A stretch of 43,564 bases of DNA from an uncultured Gammaproteobacteria bacterium (GTDB lineage Bacteria > Pseudomonadota > Gammaproteobacteria > PS1 > Pseudothioglobaceae), in contig CALCCK010000014.1 in NCBI GenBank assembly GCA_937899995.1, positions 1 through 43,564 of the forward strand, read 5' to 3'. The notes beneath the pieces were generated by a model. It did not search any database. It had not been told where the DNA came from and saw only the letters and a list, made by a program, of their open reading frames with translations. The translations under genes and the position numbers were made by a program. Below are positions 1 through 9,138 of this stretch, in pieces (position 1 is the stretch's first letter; each line of letters begins with the position of its first letter).

Positions 1-223
1 AGATGGTTGCTGTTTTACCATCGTCACTAATGTTTATCTTTACAAGACCCTCAGCAGCGATACGACCTGATTTTTTAGCAGCTTTAGCAGCACCTGATGC
101 GCGCATAAGGTCAATCGCTGCCTCCATGTCGCCATTGGTTTCTGTTAGGGCTTTTTTGCAGTCCATCATACCTGCACCGGTTCTTTCTCTAAGTTCTTTA
201 ACTGAAGCGGCTGTAATTGCCAT
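1..223 (-). CDS. tsf: Elongation factor Ts, N-terminal part (cut by window edge)
   Basis: This is the 5' end of the gene for the nucleotide exchange factor that recycles EF-Tu from its GDP to its GTP form. The visible 74 codons begin [20 protein letters not shown]; the stretch [12 protein letters not shown] is the signature of the EF-Ts N-terminal UBA-like domain that contacts EF-Tu. The ATG is preceded by a good Shine-Dalgarno AGGAGA. The gene lies 63 bp downstream of rpsB on the same strand, the classic rpsB-tsf operon. The core and dimerisation domains are missing only because the window ends. The ORF track shows just an antisense shadow here. Confidence 0.95.
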   Translation of the reverse strand, partial: MAITAASVKELRERTGAGMMDCKKALTETNGDMEAAIDLMRASGAAKAAKKSGRIAAEGLVKINISDDGKTATI

Positions 224-244
224 AAGTATCTCCTGTATGTATTG

Positions 245-265
245 CACCCCAGTAAAGTGGGGGTG
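245..265 (-). other. Intercistronic hairpin between rpsB and tsf
   Basis: CACCCC at 245-250 pairs with GGGGTG at 260-265, separated by 9 nt, giving a short GC-rich stem-loop in the 63-bp rpsB-tsf gap. No T-run follows on the minus strand, so it does not look like an intrinsic terminator. It could stabilise an mRNA end or modulate read-through, since tsf and rpsB are often expressed at different levels. That role is inference. Confidence 0.4.
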
Positions 266-286
266 GCTTAATGTGTGTTCGCGCCC

Positions 287-1246
287 TTATGTAAGCTTTT
301 CAATCATTTGAGCTTTAGTGTCGTTAGCGTTAACCTTAATACCCTGAATACTTGCATAATCAGCTAACTCTGCTTTTTTCATTGCGTTAAGTGCTGTTTT
401 GTTAAGCTTTTCCGCTTCAGCAGCTTCTGGCTTTTTAGCGGGTGCTTCTTTAGACGCTTCTTTAGGTTCTTCTTTAGGTTCTTCTTTAGGTGTTACAGTT
501 TCAGTTTTTGCTTCTTCTTTCTTAGCAGTAAGCTCTTTAGCAGGCGCGGCTTTAGTCTGTTTGCCAGCGGCAGCCTTCGCTTCTAAAACGGCGTTAGCAA
601 TTTCTCTAGCGTAGAAACCAATAGCTCTGATTGAATCGTCATTACCAGGAACAACGTAGTCAATGCCTTCTGGATTATAGTTGGTATCTACAATACCGAT
701 AATCGGTAAGTGAAGCTTTTGCGCTTCTTTAATAGCATTTTTTTCATGACCAATGTCAATCACAAAAACCACATCAGGAATACCACCCAAGTCTTTAATA
801 CCCCCCAAACTGCGTTCTAATTTTTCCATTTCACGTGTCATCATTAGCGCTTCTTTTTTACCAAACTGGGTAAAGTTTTCTTCGGCTAAAAATTCAAGAT
901 CTTTTAAGCGCTTAATAGAAGCTTTAATTGTCTTGTAGTTTGTCATCATGCCACCTAACCAGCGGTGATTAACGTATGGCATGCCACAACGAATCGCCTC
1001 TTCTTTAATGATATCGGTTGCTGCTCTCTTGGTGCCAACGAATAAGATTGAACCACCTGCAGCCGCTGTTTTTGATGCAAAATTCAGTACATCATTAAAT
1101 AGTGGAAGGGTTTTTTCTAGGTTGATGATATGCACACCATTGCGAGTGCCATAGATGTAGCGCTCCATTTTTGGGTGCCAAAAACGGCTGCGGTGACCAA
1201 AGTGTACACCAGCCTCTAACATTTTTTTCATGGACGTTTTTGCCAT
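287..1246 (-). CDS. rpsB: 30S ribosomal protein S2 with long C-terminal extension
   Basis: S2 binds the 30S subunit between head and body and is needed for S1 docking. Residues 1-226 are a canonical S2: [18 protein letters not shown] near the N-terminus, then [13 protein letters not shown] and [15 protein letters not shown]. The protein is 319 aa, whereas S2 is usually about 240. Residues 227-280 are a Lys/Glu/Ala/Pro-rich linker containing KEEP-type repeats. Residues 281-319 form a compact predicted helical segment ([17 protein letters not shown], then AQMIEKL) that resembles HeH/Rho-N-like helix-extended loop-helix modules; that resemblance is my reading, not a search result. The start follows GGAGAAAA. 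A promoter and a hairpin lie in its leader. Confidence 0.97.
   Translation of the reverse strand: MAKTSMKKMLEAGVHFGHRSRFWHPKMERYIYGTRNGVHIINLEKTLPLFNDVLNFASKTAAAGGSILFVGTKRAATDIIKEEAIRCGMPYVNHRWLGGMMTNYKTIKASIKRLKDLEFLAEENFTQFGKKEALMMTREMEKLERSLGGIKDLGGIPDVVFVIDIGHEKNAIKEAQKLHLPIIGIVDTNYNPEGIDYVVPGNDDSIRAIGFYAREIANAVLEAKAAAGKQTKAAPAKELTAKKEEAKTETVTPKEEPKEEPKEASKEAPAKKPEAAEAEKLNKTALNAMKKAELADYASIQGIKVNANDTKAQMIEKLT
457..492. repeat. 12-bp tandem repeat, three units, inside rpsB
   Basis: The unit CTTCTTTAGGTT occurs three times head to tail (the last copy ends TG). Read on the minus strand it encodes KEEP repeats in the S2 linker. Because the unit is a multiple of three, gain or loss of a copy would leave the reading frame intact, so linker length may vary between strains. 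Confidence 0.8.
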
Positions 1247-1380
1247 AATATTTTCTCCGGGGTTAATAAAGAATACTGACTTTTGTCAACTTCTTTCTTC
1301 CACAGCCTCTGCTAGCCAACCCTTTATTTTGCAAAAGGGCACCCTGACCAACATGTCAAGCCGTGTGATACATTAAAACA

Positions 1381-1416
1381 AGTTGGGCGTCCATTATCGA
1401 AACTGGACGCCCAACT
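1381..1416 (-). promoter_or_regulatory. Perfect 13-bp hairpin in the rpsB leader (terminator or attenuator)
   Basis: AGTTGGGCGTCCA and TGGACGCCCAACT form a perfect stem with a 10-nt loop. On the minus strand it is followed by TGTTTTAATG, a modest T-tract; on the plus strand by CTTTTTGATTTTTTA, a better one. It lies between rpe and rpsB but downstream of the best rpsB promoter (1470-1498). It could end rpe transcription, act as an attenuator in the S2 leader, or block opposing transcripts. Which one is not decided by sequence alone. Confidence 0.75.
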
Positions 1417-1469
1417 CAACTTTTTGATTTTTTATTACTTAGAAAGTAATTAAAATCGTAAAACGCACT

Positions 1470-1498
1470 ATTATACCGCAGCAGTGTTGATACGACAA
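1470..1498 (-). promoter_or_regulatory. Sigma70-type promoter for rpsB-tsf
   Basis: On the minus strand TTGTCG (1493-1498) and a consensus TATAAT (1470-1475) are separated by exactly 17 bp. Predicted transcription starts near 1463, giving a leader of about 217 nt before rpsB that includes the 1381-1416 hairpin. A second -35-like TTGACA lies nearer the gene (1353-1358), without a clear -10. Confidence 0.65.
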
Positions 1499-1516
1499 GC
1501 CTATGCGTTAATCACC

Positions 1517-2188
1517 TTATGCTTTAGCGAGCTCTGCACGCATTGCATCAATAGTGGCCTTGTAATCATCAGTACTGAAGATTGCAGAACCAGCAACAAA
1601 CGTGTCGGCACCAGCTTCAGCCACTTCACGAATGTTGTCAATTTTGACACCACCATCAACCTCCAAACGAATGTCTCTACCGCTAGCGTCTATTAACTTA
1701 CGTACTTGACGACACTTTTCTAGCGTGTGCGGGATAAACGATTGCCCGCCAAAACCAGGGTTGACTGACATTAGTAAGATCATGTCTAGTTTGTCCATGA
1801 TGTTGTCTAGCACGTGTAAGGGCGTGGCTGGGTTAAACACCAGGCCAGCTTTACAGCCGCTTTCTTGAATCATACCAAGGGTTCTGTCGATATGCTCAGA
1901 AGCCTCCGGATGGAAGGTAATGTATGAAGCGCCTGCTGCCACAAAATCAGGAACGATTCTGTCAACTGGCTTCACCATTAAATGCACATCGATTGGTGCT
2001 GTTACGCCATGATTTCTAAGCGCTTCACACACTAATGGACCAATGGTTAGATTAGGCACATAGTGGTTGTCCATTACGTCAAAGTGAACGATGTCAGCGC
2101 CATCACGTAGAACATTATCAACTTCTTCACCTAGTCTAGCAAAGTCAGCGGCTAAGATAGAAGGTGCGATAAAATTAGATTGTTTCAT
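1517..2188 (-). CDS. rpe: Ribulose-phosphate 3-epimerase
   Basis: This enzyme interconverts ribulose 5-phosphate and xylulose 5-phosphate in the pentose phosphate pathway and, in autotrophs, in the Calvin cycle. The 223-aa length is standard for this TIM-barrel family. Visible landmarks are APSILAADF at the N-terminus, [13 protein letters not shown] with metal-binding residues, [21 protein letters not shown] and the C-terminal LEVDGGVK and FVAGSAIF phosphate-binding segments. The start follows a strong AGGAGAG. It is the last gene of the rplY-pth-ychF-gpmI-rpe run, 34 bp after gpmI. Confidence 0.97.
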   Translation of the reverse strand: MKQSNFIAPSILAADFARLGEEVDNVLRDGADIVHFDVMDNHYVPNLTIGPLVCEALRNHGVTAPIDVHLMVKPVDRIVPDFVAAGASYITFHPEASEHIDRTLGMIQESGCKAGLVFNPATPLHVLDNIMDKLDMILLMSVNPGFGGQSFIPHTLEKCRQVRKLIDASGRDIRLEVDGGVKIDNIREVAEAGADTFVAGSAIFSTDDYKATIDAMRAELAKA

Positions 2189-2222
2189 TTCTCTCTCCTG
2201 TTTTTAAATTTATTTTTAAAGA

Positions 2223-3764
2223 TTATTGGTCAAATGTTAAAAGGCTAGTCCCGGTCATCTCATCGGGTTTTTCGATATCCATCATTGCCAAGAGTGTTGG
2301 AGCGATATCGGACAATGACCCTGTACCCGGTTCGGCGATGTCAGCGTTGCGATCACTAATAAATAATAACGGTACTAAATTATTAGTGTGTGCAGTATGC
2401 ACTTCGCCAGTTTCAGGGTTGACCATTTGCTCGACATTACCATGATCGGCGGTAATTAGAATTTCCCCGCTAATTTCGTGCATTGCTTGGTAAACAATAC
2501 CTAGACAAGCATCAACCGCTTCAACCGCTTTAATGGCAGCATCAAGCTTGCCAGAGTGGCCAACCATGTCAGTGTTGGCGAAGTTGCAAATAATGAGGTC
2601 GTATTTTTGACTTTCAATGTGTTCAACCAGTTCATCAGTCAGCTCAAAAGCACTCATTTCTGGCTGAAGGTCGTAAGTGGCCACGTCAGGTGATGGGATC
2701 AATACTCGGTCTTCGCCATAAAAAGGGCGTTCGACGCCACCATTAAGGAAAAAAGTAACGTGAGCGTATTTTTCAGTTTCGGCAATTCTAAGCTGAGTCA
2801 TGCCCAGGTTAGACAAATATTTACCCAAAACATTGTTTAACTTAGCTGAAGGATAAGCCACAGGTAGATTAAAGTCTTTTTTGTACTGGGTCAGGCAAAC
2901 GAACTGTGTTGGGAGGAATGTTCCACGTGAAAAACCCTGGAAGTTTTCATCAAAAAACGCTTGTGTGATTTGACGAGCACGATCGGCACGATAATTCATA
3001 AAGATAAGTACGTCGCCTTTTTTAATCTTAGTTGGCGCTTTAATCACCGTTGACTGAACAAATTCGTCTGTTTCACCACGCTCATAAGCCATATCAATAG
3101 CGTCGGTGGCGGACTTGGCCAAGAACTTACCTTTGCCTTTAGCAATTAGCTCGTAGGCACAACGTACACGTGCCCAACGATTATCACGGTCCATTGAAAA
3201 ATAGCGACCGATAACGCTGGCAATTTCACCAATACCAACTTCGATAATTTTTTCTTCGAGTATCTGAATGTATTTTTTAGCGCTTTTTTGTGCACAGTCT
3301 CGACCATCGGTAAAAACGTGTAAATACACTTCTTTACAGTCATGTTTTTTGGTCATTTCTAACATAGCGTGAATTTGCTCTTCATGTGAATGAACACCGC
3401 CATCGGACAATAAGCCCATAATATGAACAGCTTTATTGTTGTCGTTAGCATAATCCAATGAGTTTTTTAAGATTGGATTTCTGAAGAAATCACCGTTTCC
3501 AATTTCTTTGTGAATACGGGTAAAGTCTTGTTTAACAACACGACCTGCGCCCAGGTTTAAGTGACCTACCTCTGAATTACCCATTTGTTCGCCAGGAAGC
3601 CCAACCTCTTTACCACTAGTGTTGATTAAAGAATGAGGGAATTGCTCGTTAAACCTATCCCAAACAGGTGTTTCCGCTTGAGCGATTGCGTTGCCCTCAA
3701 CAACATCAGAGTGTCCCCAGCCGTCAAGAATAATGAGTAATTTTGTTTGTTTTTTAACGATCAT
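2223..3764 (-). CDS. gpmI: 2,3-bisphosphoglycerate-independent phosphoglycerate mutase
   Basis: The enzyme interconverts 3- and 2-phosphoglycerate in glycolysis and gluconeogenesis and uses two metal ions. The 513-aa length is typical. LLIILDGWGHS carries the first metal-binding Asp and MGNSEVGHLNLGAGR carries the phosphorylated Ser (residue 64). DGGVHSH, DGRD and NYRADRARQ are substrate-lid residues, and ITADHGNVEQM with HTAHTNNLVPL supplies the second metal cluster. The Shine-Dalgarno is weak. The gene lies 20 bp downstream of ychF, so it is probably co-transcribed and possibly translationally coupled. Confidence 0.97.
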   Translation of the reverse strand: MIVKKQTKLLIILDGWGHSDVVEGNAIAQAETPVWDRFNEQFPHSLINTSGKEVGLPGEQMGNSEVGHLNLGAGRVVKQDFTRIHKEIGNGDFFRNPILKNSLDYANDNNKAVHIMGLLSDGGVHSHEEQIHAMLEMTKKHDCKEVYLHVFTDGRDCAQKSAKKYIQILEEKIIEVGIGEIASVIGRYFSMDRDNRWARVRCAYELIAKGKGKFLAKSATDAIDMAYERGETDEFVQSTVIKAPTKIKKGDVLIFMNYRADRARQITQAFFDENFQGFSRGTFLPTQFVCLTQYKKDFNLPVAYPSAKLNNVLGKYLSNLGMTQLRIAETEKYAHVTFFLNGGVERPFYGEDRVLIPSPDVATYDLQPEMSAFELTDELVEHIESQKYDLIICNFANTDMVGHSGKLDAAIKAVEAVDACLGIVYQAMHEISGEILITADHGNVEQMVNPETGEVHTAHTNNLVPLLFISDRNADIAEPGTGSLSDIAPTLLAMMDIEKPDEMTGTSLLTFDQ

Positions 3765-3784
3765 TGACCTAAGCTTGTTGAGGG

Positions 3785-4876
3785 TTAAACATTAAATAAG
3801 AAGTGTACCACATCGCCATCTTGGACAATGTAGTCCTTGCCTTCAGAGCGCAGTTTTCCCGCCTCTTTGGCGCCTTTTTCACCATGGTATTGAATAAAAT
3901 CATCAAAAGCAATTGTTTCGGCGCGAATAAAACCCTTTTCAAAATCACCATGAATTTTACCCGCTGCTTGCGGCGCACTATCACCTACGTTAATGGTCCA
4001 AGCGCGTACCTCTTGGACGCCAGCAGTAAAGTAGGTTTGTAGGCCTAGTAAAGCATAACCAGATTTAATCAGTCGGTCTAGGCCAGACTCGCTTTGACCC
4101 ATTTCAGATAAGAACTCTTGTTTCTCTTCAAGATCAAGCTCAGAGATTTGGGCTTCAATATCAGCGCAAATTGCCACAACTTGTGCACCTTCTGCTTTAG
4201 AAAAACTAGTCACAACATCAAGGTGTGTATTGTTATTAAACCCCTCTTCACTGACATTGGCAACATAGACCACGGGCTTAATGGTTAACAATTGGAAGCC
4301 TTTGAGTAGTTTGAGCTCTTCAGCATCGTAAGACAGCGTTCTTGCGCTTTCACCTGCTTCAAGAGCAGGCAATATCTTTTCTAATAAAGCTTTAAGTGGT
4401 AGCCCATCCTTCTGGCCAGACTTAGTGTTTTTAATAGCTTTTTGATAAAGTTTTTCAACCACGGCTAGATCAGCCAACACAAGTTCAGTGTTGATGATTT
4501 CAATGTCATCGAGAGGCGATATTTTGCCAGCAACATGGATAATGTCTTCATCTTCAAAACAACGAACCACATGAACAATGGCATCAGTTTCACGAATATT
4601 GGTTAGAAACTTGTTGCCGAGACCTTCGCCTTTTGAAGCGCCCTCAACCAAGCCGGCAATGTCGACAAACTCCATAGTGGTGGGTAGGATTTTTTCAGGA
4701 TTAACGATATCAGCCAGTTGCTGTAAGCGCCTATCATTAATCGGTACGATGCCTACATTCGGCTCAATTGTACAAAATGGATAGTTAGCAGATTCAATGC
4801 CTGCCTGAGTTAGCGCGTTAAAGAGAGTTGATTTTCCGACGTTGGGTAAGCCAACAATACCACATTTAAATCCCAT
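3785..4876 (-). CDS. ychF: Redox-regulated ATPase/GTPase YchF (OBG family)
   Basis: YchF is a universally conserved Obg-family P-loop NTPase that prefers ATP and binds ribosomes; it is linked to oxidative-stress regulation. The 363-aa length is standard. Motifs in order: [15 protein letters not shown] (G1), [20 protein letters not shown] (G3), a coiled-coil middle section, [10 protein letters not shown] at the G4 position, and a C-terminal TGS domain ([29 protein letters not shown]). It follows pth with a 2-bp gap, an arrangement common in proteobacteria (pth-ychF). Confidence 0.97.
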   Translation of the reverse strand: MGFKCGIVGLPNVGKSTLFNALTQAGIESANYPFCTIEPNVGIVPINDRRLQQLADIVNPEKILPTTMEFVDIAGLVEGASKGEGLGNKFLTNIRETDAIVHVVRCFEDEDIIHVAGKISPLDDIEIINTELVLADLAVVEKLYQKAIKNTKSGQKDGLPLKALLEKILPALEAGESARTLSYDAEELKLLKGFQLLTIKPVVYVANVSEEGFNNNTHLDVVTSFSKAEGAQVVAICADIEAQISELDLEEKQEFLSEMGQSESGLDRLIKSGYALLGLQTYFTAGVQEVRAWTINVGDSAPQAAGKIHGDFEKGFIRAETIAFDDFIQYHGEKGAKEAGKLRSEGKDYIVQDGDVVHFLFNV

Positions 4877-4878
4877 TT

Positions 4879-5454
4879 TTATCCTTGTGTGTGTAGCGCC
4901 TTCATAGCGGGCTCAATATCACCCTTAACTACTTGTTCAATAACGTTTAACGAGTTAACCAATGCTGTTTGTATTGGCTCAACCTCTGATTTATTAGGCG
5001 TATGTAAAACAAAATCAGCTACTTTTGATTTGTCACCCGGGTGACCAATACCGATCCTTAGTCGGTAAAAACCATTACTGCTAAGCGCTTTAATAGTGTC
5101 TCTAAGGCCATTGTGACCACCGTGTCCTCCGCTAAGTTTGATTCGAGCAATGCCAGGATCGAGGTCTAGCTCATCATGTGCAACTAAAACCTCATCAACC
5201 GTAAGTTGGTAGAATTTGGCAATGCTTTGAACAGACTGACCTGAGCGGTTCATATAAGTATTTGGTTTTAGTAAGTACAAGTTTGATCCTGCAATATTGA
5301 CACGTGCTACATCACCAAAAAACTTGGCTTCTTTTTTGAAGGTGCCTGAGTATAAATGCGCAAGCGCATCACAAAACCAAAAACCAACGTTGTGGCGATG
5401 GGGCTGATAGTCTTTGCCTGGGTTGCCCAAGCCAACAATCAGTTTAATCGCCAT
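4879..5454 (-). CDS. pth: Peptidyl-tRNA hydrolase
   Basis: Pth cleaves peptidyl-tRNAs released from stalled ribosomes and so recycles tRNA. At 191 aa it matches the bacterial Pth1 family. [23 protein letters not shown] contains the catalytic His (residue 21, in the RHN triad). [23 protein letters not shown] (catalytic Asp region) and [11 protein letters not shown] are the other family signatures, and [10 protein letters not shown] follows. It sits between rplY (16 bp upstream) and ychF (2 bp downstream) in a translation-related operon. Confidence 0.97.
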   Translation of the reverse strand: MAIKLIVGLGNPGKDYQPHRHNVGFWFCDALAHLYSGTFKKEAKFFGDVARVNIAGSNLYLLKPNTYMNRSGQSVQSIAKFYQLTVDEVLVAHDELDLDPGIARIKLSGGHGGHNGLRDTIKALSSNGFYRLRIGIGHPGDKSKVADFVLHTPNKSEVEPIQTALVNSLNVIEQVVKGDIEPAMKALHTQG

Positions 5455-5470
5455 AATGGTTTAGCTCAAA

Positions 5471-6151
5471 TTAAGAGTTTGAGTCTGAATCGCCTTGTTC
5501 AGTATCGCCGCCTTCAGCAGACTCATCACCTTCAGCTTCAACAACCTCTTCTTCGACCTCAGCCATAATCTTGGCCTCTTGAACAGCAACAACACTTTGG
5601 TCGTGTGCTTCAATATCACCATGTGTGAGCGCAGTAAGTGTCACACCTTCTGGCATGTTAAGGCCAGTTAAGCTAATATGGTCGCCCAAAGCAAGGTTGC
5701 TAATATCAACATCAATACCATTCGGCATGTCTGCTGGTAAACAAGAAACCTCAACAGCATTAATGAATTGGTTAAGGATAGCACCTAGACGGAGCGCCTC
5801 GTTGTCGTCAGAGCCAGTAAAGTTCAGTGGAATACTGGTAACAATAGCTTGTTTCATGTTAATGCGTAATAAGTCAACATGCGTAATGGTGTTTTTAGCA
5901 GGGTGGCGCTGCAAGTCTTTAATAATGACAGGCTCTACTTTTTTATCAATCGACAAATCAAGAACGGATGTATAAGCATCGTCGCTTTCTAATAGATGTG
6001 TGATCTCGTGTATGTTTAGTGAAATTGCACTAGGCTCCTTGCCCGCACCGTAAACGATAGCGGGTATTTTTTCTTCACGACGCAGGCGGCGGCTCGCACC
6101 TTTGCCCTGGTCATCGTCATCTCTTACTGTTGCATTAATTATCATGCTCAT
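5471..6151 (-). CDS. rplY: 50S ribosomal protein L25/general stress protein Ctc (TL5 type)
   Basis: L25 binds 5S rRNA on the large subunit. This is the long two-domain form: an N-terminal 5S-binding domain (GKGASRRLRREEKIPAIVYG, then LQRHPAKNTITHVDLLRI) and a C-terminal TL5-type beta domain (IPLNFTGSDDNEALRLGAIL, then EVSCLPADMPNGIDVDISNLALGDHI), ending in a very acidic tail. I set the start at MSMIINATV, 18 codons inside the ORF-track call, because GGAGAG lies 5 nt before that ATG and the extra N-terminal residues do not fit the family. The product is 226 aa. It leads the rplY-pth-ychF-gpmI-rpe run. Confidence 0.95.
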   Translation of the reverse strand: MSMIINATVRDDDDQGKGASRRLRREEKIPAIVYGAGKEPSAISLNIHEITHLLESDDAYTSVLDLSIDKKVEPVIIKDLQRHPAKNTITHVDLLRINMKQAIVTSIPLNFTGSDDNEALRLGAILNQFINAVEVSCLPADMPNGIDVDISNLALGDHISLTGLNMPEGVTLTALTHGDIEAHDQSVVAVQEAKIMAEVEEEVVEAEGDESAEGGDTEQGDSDSNS

Positions 6152-6169
6152 TTTGACTCTCCAAATAAT

Positions 6170-6195
6170 AAAAAAACACCCACCAATTGGGCGCC
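6170..6195 (-). terminator. Terminator-like hairpin between ubiB and rplY
   Basis: On the minus strand CGCCC pairs with GGGTG (one G-U) around a 7-nt loop and is followed at once by a run of T. It lies downstream of ubiB and just 18 bp before the rplY start codon. It therefore ends the ubi operon, sits in the rplY leader, or does both, depending on where rplY transcription starts. No convincing promoter lies in the 18 bp between it and rplY. Confidence 0.5.
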
Positions 6196-6268
6196 ATATA
6201 AACAATATGCTTTGCGACCAAACATATTGAGGTGGTAATTTTACCCGAAAATAAGGCCAAAGAAAACG

Positions 6269-7873
6269 TTATCTAGACTTGATCCAGAACACCAAGCCAG
6301 CCACTGCACTAATGCCACTAGCTAGCCATAAAGCATTAGTAGCCAAAACACCTGAAAGGATGATTAAGGCCCCTGCAAAAATAGCCGATGTTTGTTTGTT
6401 AGCATTGTCTTTTAATTGCTTGACAATTGAATCTGTTTGTTGGGCGTATAGGCCAGACAGGTCTTTCATTTTGTCGAGTTTCTTTAGAGCGCTAATGGCT
6501 AATGCCGGCAACTCTGGAATGTCTTTTAACATCTGTGGTGCTTGTTCTTTGAGTTTTTCAAATGTGTTTTTCATACTGTATTTCTCTTTAACTAAATCTT
6601 CTAAAAAGGGCTTTGCTGTTGCCCATAAATCTAGTTGTGGGTAAAGCTGTCTGCCCAGCCCCTCAACGTTCAACAGGGTTTTGTCTAATAATAACAGTTG
6701 TGGCTGAACAGTGATATCAAAATTTTTCGCCTCTCCCATTAAATCCAGGAGCACCTGTCCAAAGGAAATTTCACCTAAAGATTTTTCGAACATAGGCTCG
6801 CAGATTCTGCCGATGGCTTTTTCAAAGGCCACTACATCAGTACTAGCACTTGCCCAGCCTGATTCAATGTAAGCACTAGCCACACCGTGATAATCTTGAT
6901 TAAAAAACGCTAAAAAGATATCGGCAAGAAAGTCTTTATCGGTTTCAGTGAGTGTACCCATAATGCCAAAATCAACACCAATATAGTTGCCCTCAGCACC
7001 GATAAAGATGTTGCCAGGGTGCATGTCAGCATGAAAGAAGTTGTGTTTAAACACCTGAGTAAAAAAGATAATTACACCCTCTTCGGCTAATCTTTTAAGG
7101 TCGACATTGTCAGCTTTAAGTTGGGCGATATTACCGACGGGTGTGCCGTAAATGCGTTCGGTAGTTAGGATGTTTTCGCTACACAAATCCCAGTACACTT
7201 TTGGCACATAAAGCAAGTTTGAATTTTGAAAATTTTGTCGTAGTTGAGAGGCGTTGTTAGCCTCATTAAGCATGTTTAGCTCATTTAAGATAATAGCTTC
7301 AAATTCTGCGACAAGTTCTAAAGGACGCACCTTTTCACTTATAGGGTGCTTACTAATCAGTCTAGCCAAAGCGTACATCAGTGAGATATCACGTTTAATG
7401 GTTTGGTCAATATTAGGGCGCACCACTTTAACCACAACAGCGTCACCATCATGTGTAATGGCTGTGTGTACTTGAGCAATGGAGGCTGAGGCGAGCGGCG
7501 CCTGATCAAACTGTTTAAACAAGCGCTCTGTGCTATCACCCAGAGATTGTTCAATGATGCGTTTGGCTTCGGCTGAATCAAAGGCAGGGCAGCTGTCTTG
7601 CAGTTTGGCTAATTCATCACCAATGTCATTTGGCAACAAATCTCGTCTGGTAGAAAGCGTTTGTCCAAATTTAATAAAAATTGGCCCCAGCTCTTCTAGT
7701 GCTAAACGAATGCGTTCGCCACGGGTGTATTGCTTTACTGGAAAATAATGCCAGGGGATTAAATATAAAAGCGGCTTAAAGCTTTTTAACAAAGGCGTGG
7801 ACAAGACCAGGCTATCCAATCGATAGCGCATTAAAATACGTGAGATAGCAAAAAATCTGAGCAAGTTGCGCAT
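6269..7873 (-). CDS. ubiB: Ubiquinone biosynthesis accessory ATPase/kinase-like protein UbiB
   Basis: UbiB is an atypical kinase-fold (ABC1/ADCK/COQ8) membrane protein that supports the ubiquinone biosynthesis complex. At 534 aa the length is typical. The family-specific KxGQ motif (KFGQ, residues 68-71, followed by TLSTRRDLLP), the Ala-rich nucleotide loop LASASIAQVHTA, the lysine in VVVKVVRP, HADMHPGNIF and GVDFGIMG are all present. Two hydrophobic segments at the C-terminus anchor it to the inner membrane. It follows ubiJ by 6 bp in a ubiE-ubiJ-ubiB cluster, as in E. coli. Confidence 0.97.
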   Translation of the reverse strand: MRNLLRFFAISRILMRYRLDSLVLSTPLLKSFKPLLYLIPWHYFPVKQYTRGERIRLALEELGPIFIKFGQTLSTRRDLLPNDIGDELAKLQDSCPAFDSAEAKRIIEQSLGDSTERLFKQFDQAPLASASIAQVHTAITHDGDAVVVKVVRPNIDQTIKRDISLMYALARLISKHPISEKVRPLELVAEFEAIILNELNMLNEANNASQLRQNFQNSNLLYVPKVYWDLCSENILTTERIYGTPVGNIAQLKADNVDLKRLAEEGVIIFFTQVFKHNFFHADMHPGNIFIGAEGNYIGVDFGIMGTLTETDKDFLADIFLAFFNQDYHGVASAYIESGWASASTDVVAFEKAIGRICEPMFEKSLGEISFGQVLLDLMGEAKNFDITVQPQLLLLDKTLLNVEGLGRQLYPQLDLWATAKPFLEDLVKEKYSMKNTFEKLKEQAPQMLKDIPELPALAISALKKLDKMKDLSGLYAQQTDSIVKQLKDNANKQTSAIFAGALIILSGVLATNALWLASGISAVAGLVFWIKSR

Positions 7874-7879
7874 CTGTTT

Positions 7880-8380
7880 TTAGGCGCCCTTGTTTTTGAA
7901 CAGTTTAGATTTTGTTGGTGTGATGAGTAAAGCGGTCAGTTCGTCTTTGAGTGTTTCTAATGGGTTGTCAGACGCCTTAAAACTTTTAGCCAGTTTTCCT
8001 ATTTGATGGGCAACAACATCACCAGTGTATTTAGATAGTGCTTCTTCGAAATCAATGTCAACTTGTTGAAGCAGGTCGACTAATAATTGCGCGGTTTTAA
8101 CATCACCATGGATGATTATTTTGTCTTGTCGAAGTAATTCGGTTAAGTCTTCACCTTGAAACAACGCTAAGAAGACACTAGATTTGAGCTTTATGTCGAC
8201 ATCAGCACCAGCACTTGTGTCTGTAGTGACAAAAATACGATCATTGGTGCAGATGAAGTTAACGTTGAGTGGTAAGTCCTCCAAGGCAAAGTACAGTATT
8301 TTACCGTTGAGCGCACTTAGATCTGCATTGCCTTGATCGATTAAATAGTTTAAGGCTTGTTCAAGCACAAAGCATTGCAT
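7880..8380 (-). CDS. ubiJ: Ubiquinone biosynthesis accessory factor UbiJ (SCP2 domain)
   Basis: UbiJ is a lipid-binding scaffold that, with UbiK, helps assemble the soluble ubiquinone-synthesis complex. The 166-aa product has an SCP2-like lipid-binding domain (residues about 10-110: LNGKILYFALEDLPLNVNF, then SVFLALFQGEDLTELLRQDKIIIHGDVKTAQLLVDLL) followed by a helical C-terminal tail. Assignment rests on the SCP2 pattern plus its exact position between ubiE (5 bp upstream) and ubiB (6 bp downstream). It is shorter than the roughly 200-aa E. coli protein, mainly in the tail. Confidence 0.88.
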   Translation of the reverse strand: MQCFVLEQALNYLIDQGNADLSALNGKILYFALEDLPLNVNFICTNDRIFVTTDTSAGADVDIKLKSSVFLALFQGEDLTELLRQDKIIIHGDVKTAQLLVDLLQQVDIDFEEALSKYTGDVVAHQIGKLAKSFKASDNPLETLKDELTALLITPTKSKLFKNKGA

Positions 8381-8385
8381 GGAAT

Positions 8386-9126
8386 TTAAACTTTGATGCC
8401 TTTGTGCAAAGCAACGATACCGCCGGATAGGTTGTGATACTCGCAGAAACCAAAGCCTGCATCCAGCACCATAGATTTCAGCGTTTCTTGATCAGGATGC
8501 TTGCGAATGGATTCGGCTAAATATTGATAAGACTCTTCGTCATCAGCAAGTATGCCACCAAGTTTTGGCATAACGTTGAATGAATAAAAATCATAGAATT
8601 TTTTCAAAAATTCAGAATCAGTTTTAGAAAATTCTAAAATTAATAAACAACCACCCGGCTTGAGAATGCGGAGCATTTCTTTGAGTGCTTGATCTTTGTC
8701 AGTGACGTTTCTAAGACCAAAGGCAATACTAACGCAATCAAAGGTGTTGTCTGCAAATGGAATTTGTTGCGCATTAAGCTGGACAAACCCCACACCAAAA
8801 ATACCGTTGTTGATTAAGTTTTTTCTGCCCTCATCAAGCATAGCGGCGTTAATATCGCTTAGAACAACTTGCCCAGCATCGCCGACTTTTTTTCTAAATT
8901 CAATGGCTAGATCGCCAGTTCCACCAGCAATATCTAACACTTTGTCCCCAGCCCCCACATTGCTTGAGGCAATGGTATAACGCTTCCATAAACGATGTGC
9001 ACCAAACGAAAGTACGTCATTCATAAGATCGTACTTGCTAGCTACTGAGTCGAAAACACCCTTAACTAGACTTTGTTTGTCGTCAGTAGCAACATCTTTA
9101 AAACCAAAATGTGTCGTTTTATCCAT
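8386..9126 (-). CDS. ubiE: Demethylmenaquinone/2-polyprenyl-6-methoxy-benzoquinol C-methyltransferase
   Basis: UbiE is the SAM-dependent C-methyltransferase of ubiquinone (and, where present, menaquinone) synthesis. The 246-aa protein shows the family sequence [27 protein letters not shown], the SAM-binding glycine loop [51 protein letters not shown] and the C-terminal [17 protein letters not shown] and GGIVALHKG. It starts the ubi part of a longer same-strand run and lies 12 bp downstream of gltA. Confidence 0.97.
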   Translation of the reverse strand: MDKTTHFGFKDVATDDKQSLVKGVFDSVASKYDLMNDVLSFGAHRLWKRYTIASSNVGAGDKVLDIAGGTGDLAIEFRKKVGDAGQVVLSDINAAMLDEGRKNLINNGIFGVGFVQLNAQQIPFADNTFDCVSIAFGLRNVTDKDQALKEMLRILKPGGCLLILEFSKTDSEFLKKFYDFYSFNVMPKLGGILADDEESYQYLAESIRKHPDQETLKSMVLDAGFGFCEYHNLSGGIVALHKGIKV

Positions 9127-9138
9127 GTTTGATTTGAG

